Source of the DNA: Priapulus caudatus
Lineage: Eukaryota; Priapulida; Priapulimorpha; Priapulimorphida; Priapulidae
Direction of reading: 5' to 3'
Assembly (NCBI RefSeq): GCF_000485595.1
Contig: NW_014578331.1
Span: forward strand, 11,470 to 41,729
Length of the DNA stretch: 30,260 nucleotides
Shown in pieces: positions 17,919 through 29,142 of the stretch (within the stretch, counting starts at the first letter, position 1; every line of letters begins with the position of its first letter). The notes under the pieces are model-generated. The model saw only the letters and a list, made by a program, of their open reading frames with translations, was not told the origin of the DNA and ran no database searches. Position numbers and translations under genes: made by a program.

Positions 17919-18407
17919 TGTGGTTTACAGATGGTACATGTTATTAGTAAATATAGTTAGACTTAGTTGTAAATAGTCTGGGCTAGGGTAGAGTCAGTCG
18001 TTTAACATGTAGGTTATGAATGGTAGGTGCGTGTGTGCGATATAGAGTGTTAGTTTAGGAATATTTAGTCTTGACGAGTGCAGGTGTGGGGTTTAGACAG
18101 ACATGTGGAATTATGGCGGGAATTATTTGAGTAAACGAAGAGCTGGTAGTTGTGCGTGATTGACTCGCAGAAGTTAGTTTGGTTGTGATTGGTGGAGATC
18201 ATTGATATAAATAGGGAGTTGACTGGTTGAGACAAGGTTGGACTTGAATGGGACTGACGGGACGAGACGGAACTGGGTGTACTGGTAGTAACCTGTTGAT
18301 TTGTAAACAATAGTTATATTCTTTTACGTGAACACAAATTATACTTCTCTTTGATTATTTTATTCTAAATTATTACATACAAACCTTAGTGGAACTTCTA
18401 TGCTACA
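17919..18407 (+). repeat. Left LTR of gypsy element
   Basis: Starts TGTGGTTTACAG and ends TGCTACA. It aligns throughout with 25255-25384 plus 29143-29521. Shared landmarks are GGTAGGTGCGTGTGTGCGA, GATATAAATAGGGAG and GAACTGGGTGTACTGGTAGT. Confidence 0.9.
18206..18214 (+). promoter_or_regulatory. LTR TATA box
   Basis: TATAAATAG is kept in both LTRs (the second at about 29310) and would drive the retroelement transcript. Confidence 0.6.
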
Positions 18408-18410
18408 TTT

Positions 18411-18428
18411 TGGTGCTCGTGACAAACG
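18411..18428 (+). other. Candidate primer binding site
   Basis: TGGTGCTCGTGACAAACG starts three bases after the LTR end, where a tRNA 3' CCA end would pair. The primer tRNA is not assigned. Confidence 0.55.
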
Positions 18429-18681
18429 CTCTTAGGGTTATGCAAAACAACGTAAGGTACAGTACGTACAACTATATCGGTCTACAGCAACATCACTGGC
18501 GAGACGGCTAAGGACTCAAGCATGTACATGTACATTTGGTAAGTGCTATAAGCTCCATAGATGGTAAGCATTGCATGTATGTACTCACACTAGTAGCTAT
18601 GTTGCTCGCCGCATTTAAATAGTAACAGTAAATCATAGTACCGTATATTAATAGGTAATTGTGGTGCAGGTACATGTCAAA

Positions 18682-19615
18682 GATATCGCAAATCTATTAT
18701 CGCAAGCTCTCATTCCGTCTATATAGGCTTTAAGTTCTATATTACAGAGCCCTGGTCGCCAGGCTGAACTTCGTAGCTCTGTTCCGTGTTATACGGGAGA
18801 GGACGAAACTTATGTCATCACGTTCCGGTTGTGGGAGAAGGCGTTACAAGGCGCGCAATTAGAATTAGCATTGCAAGGTTTGTCGCTTCGTACATTTGCG
18901 GGTTCTACTGTTGGTGGCGCTGTTGCGGATTTTTGTCGACATCATATTGTGGCTAATGCTGAGGTAACGTGGGGTGCGTTCTACGCACTTATTCAGGCAC
19001 GTTTCCGCACACCTACAGAGCGGCCGCATGCGCAGAAGGCGATAAAACAGTTTAGACAGTTGCCGCGAGAGACACCACGCGCATGTGCTAATCGTCTGCT
19101 CGAACTTGCTGGAACAGCTTACCCAGAAGTTCACTTAGACGGTTTTTAATGCAAGCAAGTAGAATCGTTCATAGATGCATTTCAGAACGTCTCCACACAG
19201 CGATCGCTTATTGCGCGTGCACCAGCGACGCTGGATGGTGCGTGAGAGATCACAATGGCTGACGCTCGAATCGAGGCAGATTTGTCTTCTCGTCGGGAAT
19301 CACACCAGGATGCAGCAGGTTATGGACAGTTCGATGAGCCCATGACCCAGGTCGATTCTGTTCAGCGAGCGCCGGATTGTTCTCGAGCAGAGATTCGAGA
19401 GTTGAGAGAGGTAATCAAAGCGCAGGCAGATGTTATCATGTCTCCTGGTAGCAGAGACCTGCTATGTGGCCGCCAGCCTCACGGGGATGTAGACAGGATG
19501 TGCGGTTCCGTGGGGCAAGAGGGGGCAATACCGTTCCGTATAGCGGAAATGCCTCTGTATGTTATGGCTGTAGCAGAACTGGTCACATCCGCCGTAACTG
19601 CCCATGGTCGCAGCA
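18682..19615 (+). pseudogene. gag: gag remnant with CCHC zinc knuckle
   Basis: One frame runs from about 18682 through YVITFRLWEKALQGAQ, TWGAFYALIQARFRTP and AIKQFRQLPRETPRACANRL, which has the look of a gypsy capsid. It contains three stops (TAG at 18724, TAA at 19147, TGA at 19243) and then shifts frame. In the new frame a CX2CX4HX4C zinc knuckle (CYGCSRTGHIRRNC) lies at 19560-19601, the nucleocapsid RNA-binding motif. No clear start codon remains. The protein would form the particle and package RNA, but this copy cannot encode it. Confidence 0.85.
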
Positions 19616-19694
19616 GGGAAACGCCAAACACCTGCGTATGTGAGGAGAGAGTGCGTGGGTGGTAATAAAGGCAAGTCCTCGTGGGTAACGTCTA

Positions 19695-20032
19695 TTGCAT
19701 TCACAAAGCCCGGGCATGCACCACGGTGCACGGCTTATGTGGGGAGAGACAGAGAAGCAGCAGAAACAGTTGGTAGCTCTCATTGATTCTGGTGCTGAAT
19801 GTTCGTTAATAGATTCTAAGGCGTGGTTTAATGTTCCGTACGTCACGCGACTCGACTCTAACTTTGTTGATTCTGTTTTCAAAAGGCAATTGTACAGTCC
19901 GTCACTGGAGAGGTCGATAGTCGATAGTCGGGTGAGCTATGTTACAGGTAACATTGAGGCGTGTTATGATTCGTGCACCATTTTACAACGTCAATGCTTT
20001 GCATAAAGATATAATCATAGGCGCAGGCTAGG
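19695..20032 (+). pseudogene. pol: Retropepsin (protease) remnant of pol
   Basis: The aspartic protease signature LVALIDSGAECSLID is clear, with the catalytic Asp codon at 19785-19787. The C-terminal DIIIGA strand follows just before 20032 in another frame, so at least one shift lies inside the domain. The frame matches that of the zinc knuckle, which suggests that Gag and protease were once read together. The protease would cleave the Gag-Pol polyprotein; it is inactive here. Confidence 0.82.
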
Positions 20033-20514
20033 GTGCGCATGGATTTTGGAGCATTACTACTGACGATTGGTAATAGTGTAGTTCCACTAGCTACGCATGG
20101 GACTCAGGACGCTCCACAGCTGGCTCTCATGAACAGAGGTATGAAGATTGTAGCAGTTCCACGTAACGCAGTAGTAGGGTTTGTAAACATTAGTGCACAT
20201 TCTGCCGAGGCTCTTTCCAGCAGGATTAGTGAGGGGTCACAACAGTCGGTCATGCCTCAGTGCACATCAGTGCAACAGTCAGCTGAGAGGGATGCTAGTG
20301 TTGTTGTTTCTGTTGATATGCCGTGTGCTGGTGCAAATTCTGTTTTGTCTGATGAAATCGTTGCAGGTTTCACTACTCATCACCAGGTGCCGCAGGTGGT
20401 CAATGGATTCCAGGATGCTCCGAGAGACACTGTTTTAATTCAGCATGCTACTGCTGCTACTGTTGCTACTGTTGCTGTTGTTGCTACTGTTGCTAATGTT
20501 GCTAATGTTGCTAC

Positions 20515-20545
<31 letters not shown>

Positions 20546-20778
20546 TCTGCTACTACTGATGCTGATGATGCTGATGCTGATGATAATGCTGCTGCTGTTG
20601 TTGCTGATGCTGATGATAATGATGCTGCTGCTGCTGATGATGCTGATGAGGCTACTCTTACTGCTGTTGCTACAGTGGTTACTGTTGCTGCAGTTGAGAC
20701 TATGAGTAGTTCTGGTAATACAGAACTAGGGTTATCAACGCACGTAGATAGTGTGATTTTCCCACACTCACAAAGCAT
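20033..20778 (+). pseudogene. pol: Protease-RT linker with triplet-repeat expansion
   Basis: An open frame of about 250 codons connects protease to RT. Its first 135 codons look like ordinary linker sequence. From 20444 to 20700 it is a GCT/GTT/GAT/ACT triplet tract that encodes runs of Ala, Val, Thr and Asp. The tract is open in several frames, so openness alone does not prove translation. I know of no function for it, and repeat slippage in a decaying element is the simplest explanation. Confidence 0.6.
20444..20700. repeat. GCT/GTT/GAT triplet repeat
   Basis: An imperfect trinucleotide repeat in which every third base is T for about 85 codons. It lies inside the gypsy pol linker. Confidence 0.92.
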
Positions 20779-21680
20779 GTGACGGATGCGGCACAGAGAG
20801 AATGTCTTATGTCACTTTTGTCACGCAATCATGACGTGTTTGCGAATTCTGATCAGGAGCTTGGGTTGACGAATCTCGTTGAGTTTCGTATTGAGACAGG
20901 TACAACACGTCCGTTTAAAACGAAACCGTATCGAATGAGTCCGAAACAGCAAGACATTGTGCAGGAGAAAGTGTCCGAGATGCTTGACAATGGCATCATC
21001 GTTCCGTCTTTATCTCCTTAGTCTAGTGGGGTGTTGCTTGTCCCTAAAAAGAGTGATCAGTGGAGAATGTGTATTGATTAAATGCTGTCAGATTGAATGC
21101 TGTCACAACCAAGGACAACGTTCTGCTGCCGATTATAGATGATATTTTGCAGAATCTCGGCAATGCAAAGTTTTTCTCGACACTTGACCTCAGGTCAGGG
21201 TATCATCAGGTTCCGGTTGCACGAGATGATCAACAAAAGACATCCTTCACCACAAATGCAGGTCTATACCACTTCCGTGTTTTAAGTTTCGGTCTCTGCT
21301 GCGCTCCCGCTGTGTTCCAGAGATGTATGACTATGGCACTTAAAGGGCTTCTTGGGAAAAAGTGCGCTGGTATATATCGATGACATCGTCGTATTTTTAC
21401 CTGACTTTGAAACTCACATGCATCATCTTGACGAAGTATTCTCTAGGTTGGGAACTGCGAACTTGAGGGCGAAGCATACGAAGTGCTTCTTCATGGGCAG
21501 TTCTGTGAAATACCTAGGACATGTGATATCACCACAGGGACTGAAACCTGACCCAGGTAAGATCGAGGCCGTAAGTAAGATGATTCCCCCCAAGGATGCG
21601 GCAGGAGTTCGTCAATTCCTAGGATTAACAGGGTATACTATCGTAAATGCATATGCAACTATGCTGTTATAGCACGACCG
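20779..21680 (+). pseudogene. pol: Reverse transcriptase remnant of pol
   Basis: RT motifs appear in order across several frames: the PYRMSP and EMLDNGIIVPS entry region, FFSTLDLRSGYHQV (first catalytic Asp), FGLCCAPAVFQRCM, and the VYIDDIVVF catalytic pair with codons at 21379-21384. KYLGHVISPQGLKPDP and VRQFLGLTGY follow. Breaks include a TAG at 21019-21021, a shift with a small duplication near 21075-21100, a shift just before YIDD, and a shift near 21640. The catalytic residues are still encoded but the reading frame is not. It is placed as gypsy-type by order and motif style. Confidence 0.92.
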
Positions 21681-22189
21681 TTAACATTGTTGACTGTCAA
21701 GAAGGCTGAATTCGTTTGGTCTCCTGAAGCTGAGGATGCGTTTCAGTCTTTGAAAACATGTCTGACATCTGAGCTAATGCTTGCACTCGCAGATCGCAAT
21801 CTACCATTTACGCTGTACTGTGATGCGTCGTCCATTGCAGTAGGAGCTGTACTCACGCAGAGAGATGAACTCGACCAGGAACACGTGGTGCTCTACTTGA
21901 GCAAGCAGTTCAATGAGTGTGAGGCAAGATGGTCGATAGTCGAGAAGGAGTGTTTTGCTCTGGTGTATGCTTTAGAGAAGTTGCAACATTTTTAATCGGT
22001 TTAAAGTACACTTTATATACTGATCATCGGCCGTTAAAGTTCCTTCTTGAGACGAAGTCTATATGTAACGCAAAGTTGCAGAGTTGGACGGTTAAGATAC
22101 CGGAGTTTGATGTTGACATCCGGTACAAGGAGGGCAGTTTATTGTCCAAGCTGACGCATTGTCCAGACTTTCTACAGATGTTCCAGTAG
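21681..22189 (+). pseudogene. pol: RNase H remnant of pol
   Basis: FTLYCDASSIAVGAVLTQ carries the first catalytic Asp, VEKECFALVYALEKL the Glu and LYTDHRPLKFLL the second Asp, as in gypsy RNase H. Between the last two, a T run at about 21990 has lost one base, moving the frame from LQHF to the FLIGLKY frame. The domain would remove the RNA strand during reverse transcription. It continues into the integrase region in another frame. Confidence 0.9.
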
Positions 22190-23702
22190 AGCATGCTGAC
22201 AGCGAGGGCGACACCACTCCTGAGGTAACACGAGAACAGGCTATGTTTATGGCACCTGTAATCTTACAGGAGGAAGATGGTGAGGCTGCGGTACATGAGG
22301 ATGGCAATGATACTCTTGAAACAGATCTCGATGTTTCATCACAGCAGATTCTTTCATTGCAGCAACAGGACCCTTATGCAAGAGACATGGTTGCAACATT
22401 CGAAGCAGAACACCCTTCACTCCGTCATCGCAGAGAGATAGCTGACTTCATATTGGAAGATGGGATTCTTTTCCATCTCGGAGCAGCCACTCATGACGGC
22501 GTTCCATATCGACAACTTGTGGTGCCTAAATCCCCTTGGTCCACAGGTTTTGTCGTTGTGTTATGACCATTTGTATGCTAGACACCTGGGCTTTCAGAAG
22601 ACTTACTGGAGGGTGACCGAGCAATACTATTGGCAGCACATGTTTACTGACATTCAGAAACACGTTCGAGCGTGCGTGAGATTCAATGCTCGTAAGCTGC
22701 GACGTGTGCATGGACCCATGACAAATGCGCCAGTGCCGAGGTATGTCAACTAGACCGTTGCCATTGACACTGTAGGGCCTCTACCTGTGTCAGACAGTGG
22801 GAACAGGTATATAGTTACGTTCTTGGATCTTTATTCATCGTACTCTGAAGCGTACGCAGTCAAAGACAAGTTGGCCGCGACAATTGCATGGCTTATTGTT
22901 GATAGGTTCATTCCTACACATTGTTGTCCATCTGCTTTCATGACTGATAATGGGTTGGAGTTTTGTAATTCTCTTACAGCTGCCATCTCGAAGGAATTCA
23001 AGATCCATCACATCCGTACGTCTCCCTATCATCCGACAAGTAATGGTCAGTGTGAGAGGTTCCACCGTACCATGAACAATATGATTGCATGCTATTTGCA
23101 GGACTCCCACCAGGATTGGAAATCAAAGCTGGGTCCCATTCAATTCGCTTACAGAACGAGTGTTCATGGAACATCACAGGTCACTCGATTCTTTCTTGTC
23201 TATGGTAGGGACGCAGTGATGCCGCTGGATACATTTCTTCGGCCACGTAAAGTATCGTACACTAATTATCCAGTGTCTTTGGCTCTCGACAAGCTTTATC
23301 GAGCATGTACGCAGCTTCAGGAGAACAAGAGCCAATAAGCAGGAGTTCATGCCTGGGGACTCTGTTTATTGGTGTAATCCTGCGACTAAGCCAGCACAGT
23401 CTATGTAGCTCGGATCGTATTTTCGGCCGTATTATTTAATCGTTCACCATCTGTCAGTAGTTAAGTTCCTTATTAAGGATGTACGGTCAGGGCGTACACA
23501 TGCTGTACATGTAGATAATCTGCGTCCAGCTTTTCCGCAGGGTGCATGGGACAAGTACGTGCAAGGGGACAAGGTTCTGACGACAGGCAGACGGATGCAG
23601 CCGGAACGGAGTGCTAATTTCGTTCAAGCACCTCACATGCCGGCAGCAGAATGTGATGAGTGGGATGATGATGACTTAATTCCTCTCGCACAACTGCAGT
23701 AG
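22190..23702 (+). pseudogene. pol: Integrase remnant of pol
   Basis: The N-terminal zinc-binding region keeps both His (HLYARHLG), but its last Cys is Phe (ACVRFNARK). A TAG at 22751 interrupts the entry to the core. The catalytic triad is AIDTVG (22766), MTDNG (22946) and QCERF (23054), giving D-x59-D-x35-E, the canonical integrase spacing. The C-terminal part at 23340-23702 is in another frame. It has one TAG after PAQSM and then RPYYLIVHHLSVVKFL to DNLRPAF, a GPY/F-like module. It ends at TAG 23700 with an acidic ECDEWDDDDL tail and no chromodomain. Confidence 0.92.
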
Positions 23703-25254
23703 TTGTATTGACATTGAATTTGACATAACAGTGAATTGTCATGAATATTGTTCCACTTACAGATAATAGTAGAACACAGGGTTAGACTGGCGACACAGGT
23801 TACGGTGTGAGTGCAGGGTGCAGTGTGAGTGTAGTTGGGAGTGATAGCATTTACAGAGTGTGCAGTAGGTGTTGACAAGTGGTTTGTGGTGCATGCAGGT
23901 GTTACGGTTGAGTGTGAAAGAGAGTATGGTACCAGGTGTAAATAGTGTAATATAGTATAATAGTGTAATACAGTGTAATATAGTGAGATAGTGAAGTGCA
24001 GTCTGCTATTTATTAATATTATAGATTATTAATCATATCGTGATTAAATATTGCTGGTTCTAGTATGAGAGGACATCGATGTGGCAGTCAGTACAACATT
24101 TTGGTGAGGAGGAGAAAACTACCTTAATCACTTCAGTGACTTCAATACTCCTGCGACGACTTCAGCGGCGCAGTACTCAACTGTGCGAGAATTCAACGGG
24201 CAAATTCAGTAGAGTCAACGACCTTCAAATTTGTGAGAACGATATCTGTGAGCACGAAGACAAATGTGCTAGCAGATTATCAGTGCTGATGAACTTTTGG
24301 CATAAACCATTGGATATTATAGAAGCAAATTTAATGCCACAGCACATCTGACATCATTGCATTCTACAATCAATTATTGCATCGGCATCAGAAGCAGCAG
24401 TGCAGAGGATTCAACATCAAGACCAGTGGAGGACATCGTTACATCGTAACATCGTCGAGGGATCAAGATTATTGTATTTTAGTGTATTTTATATTATATT
24501 GTATTTATTTTATTGTGTTATTTATATGCATTATAGTGTTGTTGTTTTTTTGTATTTCAGGATATTGTACTGTATTGTAGTAGTTTCTGGTATTAATTAT
24601 ATTGCTTGTATTATATTGTATTTCAGGTTCCGCATTGTCGGTATTTTATTGAGTTGTTGTGTTGCGTTGTTGTTGTTGTGAAACTCTTTTCAGGGTTTCA
24701 GTGAATTGTCTTGTTTGAACAAATGGTTTTACTTGATAATTCGTGTCAAGTATTGAAATTATATAAGAGTGGTCAGTGAGATTTGACGGTCGGCAGTGTT
24801 AAGCCATAGGTATTGTACAACCATGGTTCTGGCTTTGGTACCATAGGTAATAGGGGTCAGTGCGAAGTTTTGTAAAAAAAATTGTTATTATGTGGGGAGG
24901 ATGTGTGTTTAGTGAAAGGGTTATTGTATTAGTATGGTCGACGGTACGACGGACGACGGACGGAACTTTATTTTGATGTCAGGAAGATATGGTGTGTGAG
25001 TGTGTGTGTATGTGTGTGGGTGTGTGTGTGTTAGATAATGGTGTTGTGTGTATGGGGGTGTGTGGGTGTTAGCAGTATGGTGTGTGTGTGTTGTGTATGT
25101 GGTGTGTGTGTGTGTGTGGTGTGTGTGTGAGTGTGTGTTTAGATTGGTGAGGTTTGAAGGTAGTTTAAATAGAGGAAATTAGATCAGTTCGGGCGTGAAT
25201 CGATGATGTGAGTCATCGTTTGAAGAATGTGTGGAGGCTTAAGGATGGTAATAT
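23703..25254 (+). other. Non-coding 3' region of gypsy element
   Basis: No env or accessory gene is recognisable; a 90-codon open frame at 24079-24351 has no known motif. The stretch holds a GTGTAATATA tandem patch (23937-24000), a second ACATTTTGGTG motif like the element's own LTR-PBS junction (24096-24106), TATTTTAT-rich DNA (24470-24680) and a GT repeat. A purine run GGGGAGGA at about 24894 could be a polypurine tract but lies 350 bases before the LTR. Confidence 0.6.
24985..25135. repeat. (GT)n microsatellite
   Basis: GTGTGT with GGTG and TATG interruptions, upstream of the right LTR. Confidence 0.93.
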
Positions 25255-25384
25255 TGTTGTTTACAGAGTGGTACATTTTAATTGTAAATTGTAGTTTAGA
25301 GCTTAGTTGTAAATACGTCTTGGGGCTAGTAGTAGTCAGTCGTTTAGAATGTAAGGTTTATGATGGTAGGTGCGTGTGTGCGAT
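25255..25384 (+). repeat. Right LTR, 5' fragment
   Basis: Starts TGTTGTTTACAG and aligns with the first 124 bases of the left LTR, up to GTGTGTGCGAT. There similarity stops at the insertion. Confidence 0.9.
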
Positions 25385-28300
25385 TGAGTAAGCGTCTTCG
25401 CTCTACAACGACGAACGCTTACTATGAGTTAAGCGCCTAACACGGGGCCTTAGACTCGAGTTTAAGTTAACTTCGAGTTAGCGTTAACTCCGAGTTAGGC
25501 TTTAGACCTCGCCGCGTCGATCGAGTGTAAGCTAACTCGAGTGTACCTTAAGGAATACTCTCAGAGGTTTTTAGGAAAATTTTTCGTAGATTTTTCGTTT
25601 CTAAGTTATTTTGAGTGGCTAACACGTATGTGGCGCACTTGCGTACGTGGCTCATTTGCTCCATAATAACGGTACATGTGAACTGTGCAGAGCGTTTTGC
25701 TTGGCCAGTCGTACAGGTGTGTAGTGGAGCCGCGAGCTGACGTACATTATGACGTGAGATCACATGATTCATTACGGCGTTCGGAACTGCGCGGGGTTTT
25801 TCACTTTTTTGCAGGCCATAAATTTTCCGTAACGACAAAATCTTTGGCGTATAATGTATTACCGTTTTTTGGCCGTGCTAACATATATCATGTATATACG
25901 TGTCACAGGTCCCCTATAAGCGGAGACCAGGTTTCAGATGAGGTCAGGTCAGCCCTGTAGTTCTATAAAATATTTATGAATCCAGAACTCTGCGCACACA
26001 TTCCTCTGCGCACCGCGTCTACTCGATTCTATGGCAGGCAGGCGATGTCGTTGCGTTAATGAGGGAGCAGTTGCTTTGCCCCGGGGTCAGCGCGTTTCAT
26101 GATGAATACTATTAACAGTTGCTGTTGTTGAAGTCGAACCTTATTACAAATTGTATGCATTTCTGTATATGAGAATGTATTTCAAGGAAGTTACCCAAAG
26201 ATTATTCCAGCCTGTTTAAAGTGAAGAAATATAATTTGGGAGTTTTGTCATTATTGGAAATATTTTTGAATTCTAGTGTTAAAGGGCAGACTATCTTTCT
26301 AAATCATCATTGTATTTTTTCTAATAATTTACAAGGTTGAAATGCACTTTTTTGGTTGCTAAAAGTCAGAATGCACACAGAGCTCCACACAATATATTTG
26401 CGCTTGTAGATTTCAAAATTTACAGGGGGGGGCATGCCGCCTTCAGACCCGCCTAGGGTGGCCTCGCGCTCCCCGGGGTGCTCGCGCCTATCACAAAGCC
26501 GCGGACACTTATTATTATTCTTCTGACCCTTTGGATACAACGCAGCATTTTCACGATAATCACTGAGCCAAGTATCCATCAACTATCAGAGTAGATAATT
26601 AACGGGTGGATCAACGATCAAACCCTGCTGACAGCTGTACTACTACCGCTGATGACGCGAAATAAGTATCCCAGCAAGAGCCTATAAATAGTTTTCTACA
26701 AGCGCTGCGCAGCACCGCTTACATAAGGCGCGCATTGTTGACGATGACGTCAAGGCAATGGGCGTTCAGCGCCATTTTGCATGAAAAATATGCGTTGGCG
26801 CACCTCGTAATTTCTCAAAGAATTTCTCAAGTGTGCAGTGGAACATTTTACCAATTTGTGGTGTCAGTTTTCATGGGATATGTCGGCAGTAAGGGCACTA
26901 ACAATGAAGATATATCAGATACGTTCACCTAGCGCATTTTGCAGCACGAGGCGGTCACCTCATTGTGGCAACATAGAAAAACCCTGATTAAAAGAAGAAA
27001 GTTTCTGCCGTTCAATTTCTGACATAGTAGCGCGATGTATAAGCTTGGATATTCTCTGTGATTACAACTCGAGGATTAATTTAATTTACACGTCGTTTTA
27101 ATGTAACATATTGTGGTAAAGAAGTGCGTCAGGTAAATTTTATTTTTTATTGATTGTCTATTAAAGTGCCCTTCTTTATTCGCTAAATTTTAATTCTAAC
27201 AGTTTTCATGCTGGATTATTTAAGCAGTTTTTTCTTTCAAAATTTTTCCTCAGTAAATATGAAATTAAAGAAAAATCCTGACGCCCTATTTTTTGTCGCA
27301 TATGGCTTAAACATGTGGCATAAAATTTTTGTATCCTCACTCTTTCTGGTAGTTGAGTATAATTCTCAAAATAATATTTTATACATAAAAATTCAAAATT
27401 GTGTGGTAACATAATTAGGTGCTGGAAATTTCAATGAAATTTTTTGGCTCGAGCATAGAGATATATCTCCTCAATTAAATAAAAGCTAGTGATTGATTTG
27501 ATCCATTCACCCAATAAACGTTTATCTTCACTAGATTTGCAATTACACCGTACAAAAGGTGGAAGAGTATGCCCTTAACTGCGAGTTAAGGGCCGCGTGT
27601 AGACGCTTAACTCGAGTTAGGCGAATAGTACATAGACTCCACTGATAGGCGGCAACACTAGTACGATGTACGTAACTACGCAGCGCACAGCAACGCACGC
27701 ACGCACGCACAGCACGCACGTGTACTTACACATGCACGCACACTCATGCACGCAGGTGTTACGTGCAGCACGCACGGCAGCACGGCATCGTGTACAGTGC
27801 ACACGCACTGTGTAAACGTGCAAAACGCCACGTTGTTTACGTGCATCACGCACGCCACGGTTTTTGCATCGTTACGTCTGAGCGTGGCATCATAGCATGG
27901 CACGGCAGCGTGTACCTGCACACACACAAACGCACGCACCAGCACGCAGCACATGCACACACGTGTATCCTGCACACGCACAGGCTACGCGACGCGTACT
28001 GAACGTGTACTTTGCACACGCGCGACGACACGCACGGATCTTTCGGTCTGTGAGGTTGATACAGTACTGCACGTGTAACGTGCCCAACACGGACGCACGA
28101 CGCATGCACGCACAGTGTAAGTTCACTGACGCAGCGCAAGCACGCACGGTGTACGGTACACACGCAACGCACCACGCACGGGTCTAGTTGCTACATGCAC
28201 ACGCGCGCACCACAACGCACGCACAAGCACGTTACTTTGTTTTGTTTTTGAAAGCCACGCACGTGTACGTGGCACACAAGAAACCGACGCAGCGCACGCA

Positions 28301-29142
28301 TGCACGCACGCGTACGTGCACACGCACGGCACGCACAGCACGCAACAGCACGCACGCGACGTGTACGTTGCACATGCACAGCCACGCATGGCATGCACGC
28401 ACAATGTACGTGCACACAGCGCGCACTTTAGCATGCACGCACGGTACTGCACACGCACGCACGTCACAGCATGCACGCACGTGTACGTGGCAGCATGCCA
28501 CGCCACGCATGCACGCACGGTGCTAGCGTACACACGCACCGCACGCACGCATACTTGCACACACGCACGGTGCACGGCACGCGACAGCACGCACGTATAC
28601 GTGCACGAGCAATTGGTCATGCACTGTGTTTCACGCACAATACGTGGCAGCACGCACGCAAACCACTCATGCAGCGTACGTGTACGTACACACGGCAACG
28701 CACGTGTACGGTACACACGCACGCAGCGTGTACGTGCACATTACACGGACGCACGCACTAGCGCGCAGCACGAAACGTGTATCCGAACACGCGCGCGACG
28801 GCGCACGCACACGACGCGCATGTGTACGTGCACCACGCACGCACACAGCTCATGGCAATCGCTACGGATGTACGTGCCTACGGCATCGCATCACGCACGT
28901 GTGATCGTGTACGTTGCACACCACACGGAGCGCACGCAACGACGCGTACGTGACACGACTAGGACACATGGCGCTACGGCTACGTTACATACGCAACGGT
29001 CCGGCATTGCATAATTATAAACGGTAATAATCCTATCAGAGTGTGTGTCGGGTAGACGCTACAATAATCGCTAACTCGTTAGTTAACGGCTTGCACGTCG
29101 AGTTAGCTTGAACTCGAGTTACGTCGTCGTGTAGACGAGGCT
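25385..29142. mobile_element. 3.76-kb insertion inside the right LTR
   Basis: Collinearity with the left LTR stops at 25384 and resumes at 29143, with an overlap of only AT. Near the two ends lie inverted repeats of about 50 bp: ACTCGAGTTTAAGTTAACT at 25453 and its complement at about 29070-29120. The shared short motifs are TCGAGTTA and GTTAACT. A related GTAGACGCTTAACTCGAG motif occurs at 27598, so a second element edge may lie inside. No transposase is recognisable, which suggests a non-autonomous DNA transposon or two nested ones. A GC-rich palindromic patch (26425-26490) and AT-rich unassigned DNA fill the rest. Confidence 0.8.
27667..28990. repeat. Degenerate CACG/GTGTACGTGCAC minisatellite
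   Basis: About 1.3 kb dominated by CGCACGCA and the recurring block GTGTACGTGCACACGCACG, spaced at irregular intervals of some 35-80 bp. It is mostly alternating purine-pyrimidine. Many overlapping long open frames on both strands come from the repeat and are not genes. Confidence 0.88.

Noticed and set aside
17919-23702. Intact or active retrotransposon
   Set aside because: At least eight frame changes and several stops in gag and pol, and visibly diverged LTRs.
24079-24351. Possible env or accessory gene of the gypsy element
   Set aside because: 90 codons without signal peptide, membrane segment or known motif.
26307-26582. Possible transposase fragment next to a G-rich palindromic patch
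   Set aside because: The peptide has no DDE or zinc-finger motif. GC-rich patches of this kind occur in DNA elements, but similarity could not be shown.
27617-29014. His/Thr/Arg and Cys/Val open frames up to 232 codons
   Set aside because: Arise from the CACG/GTAC minisatellite, overlap on both strands and have no domain.
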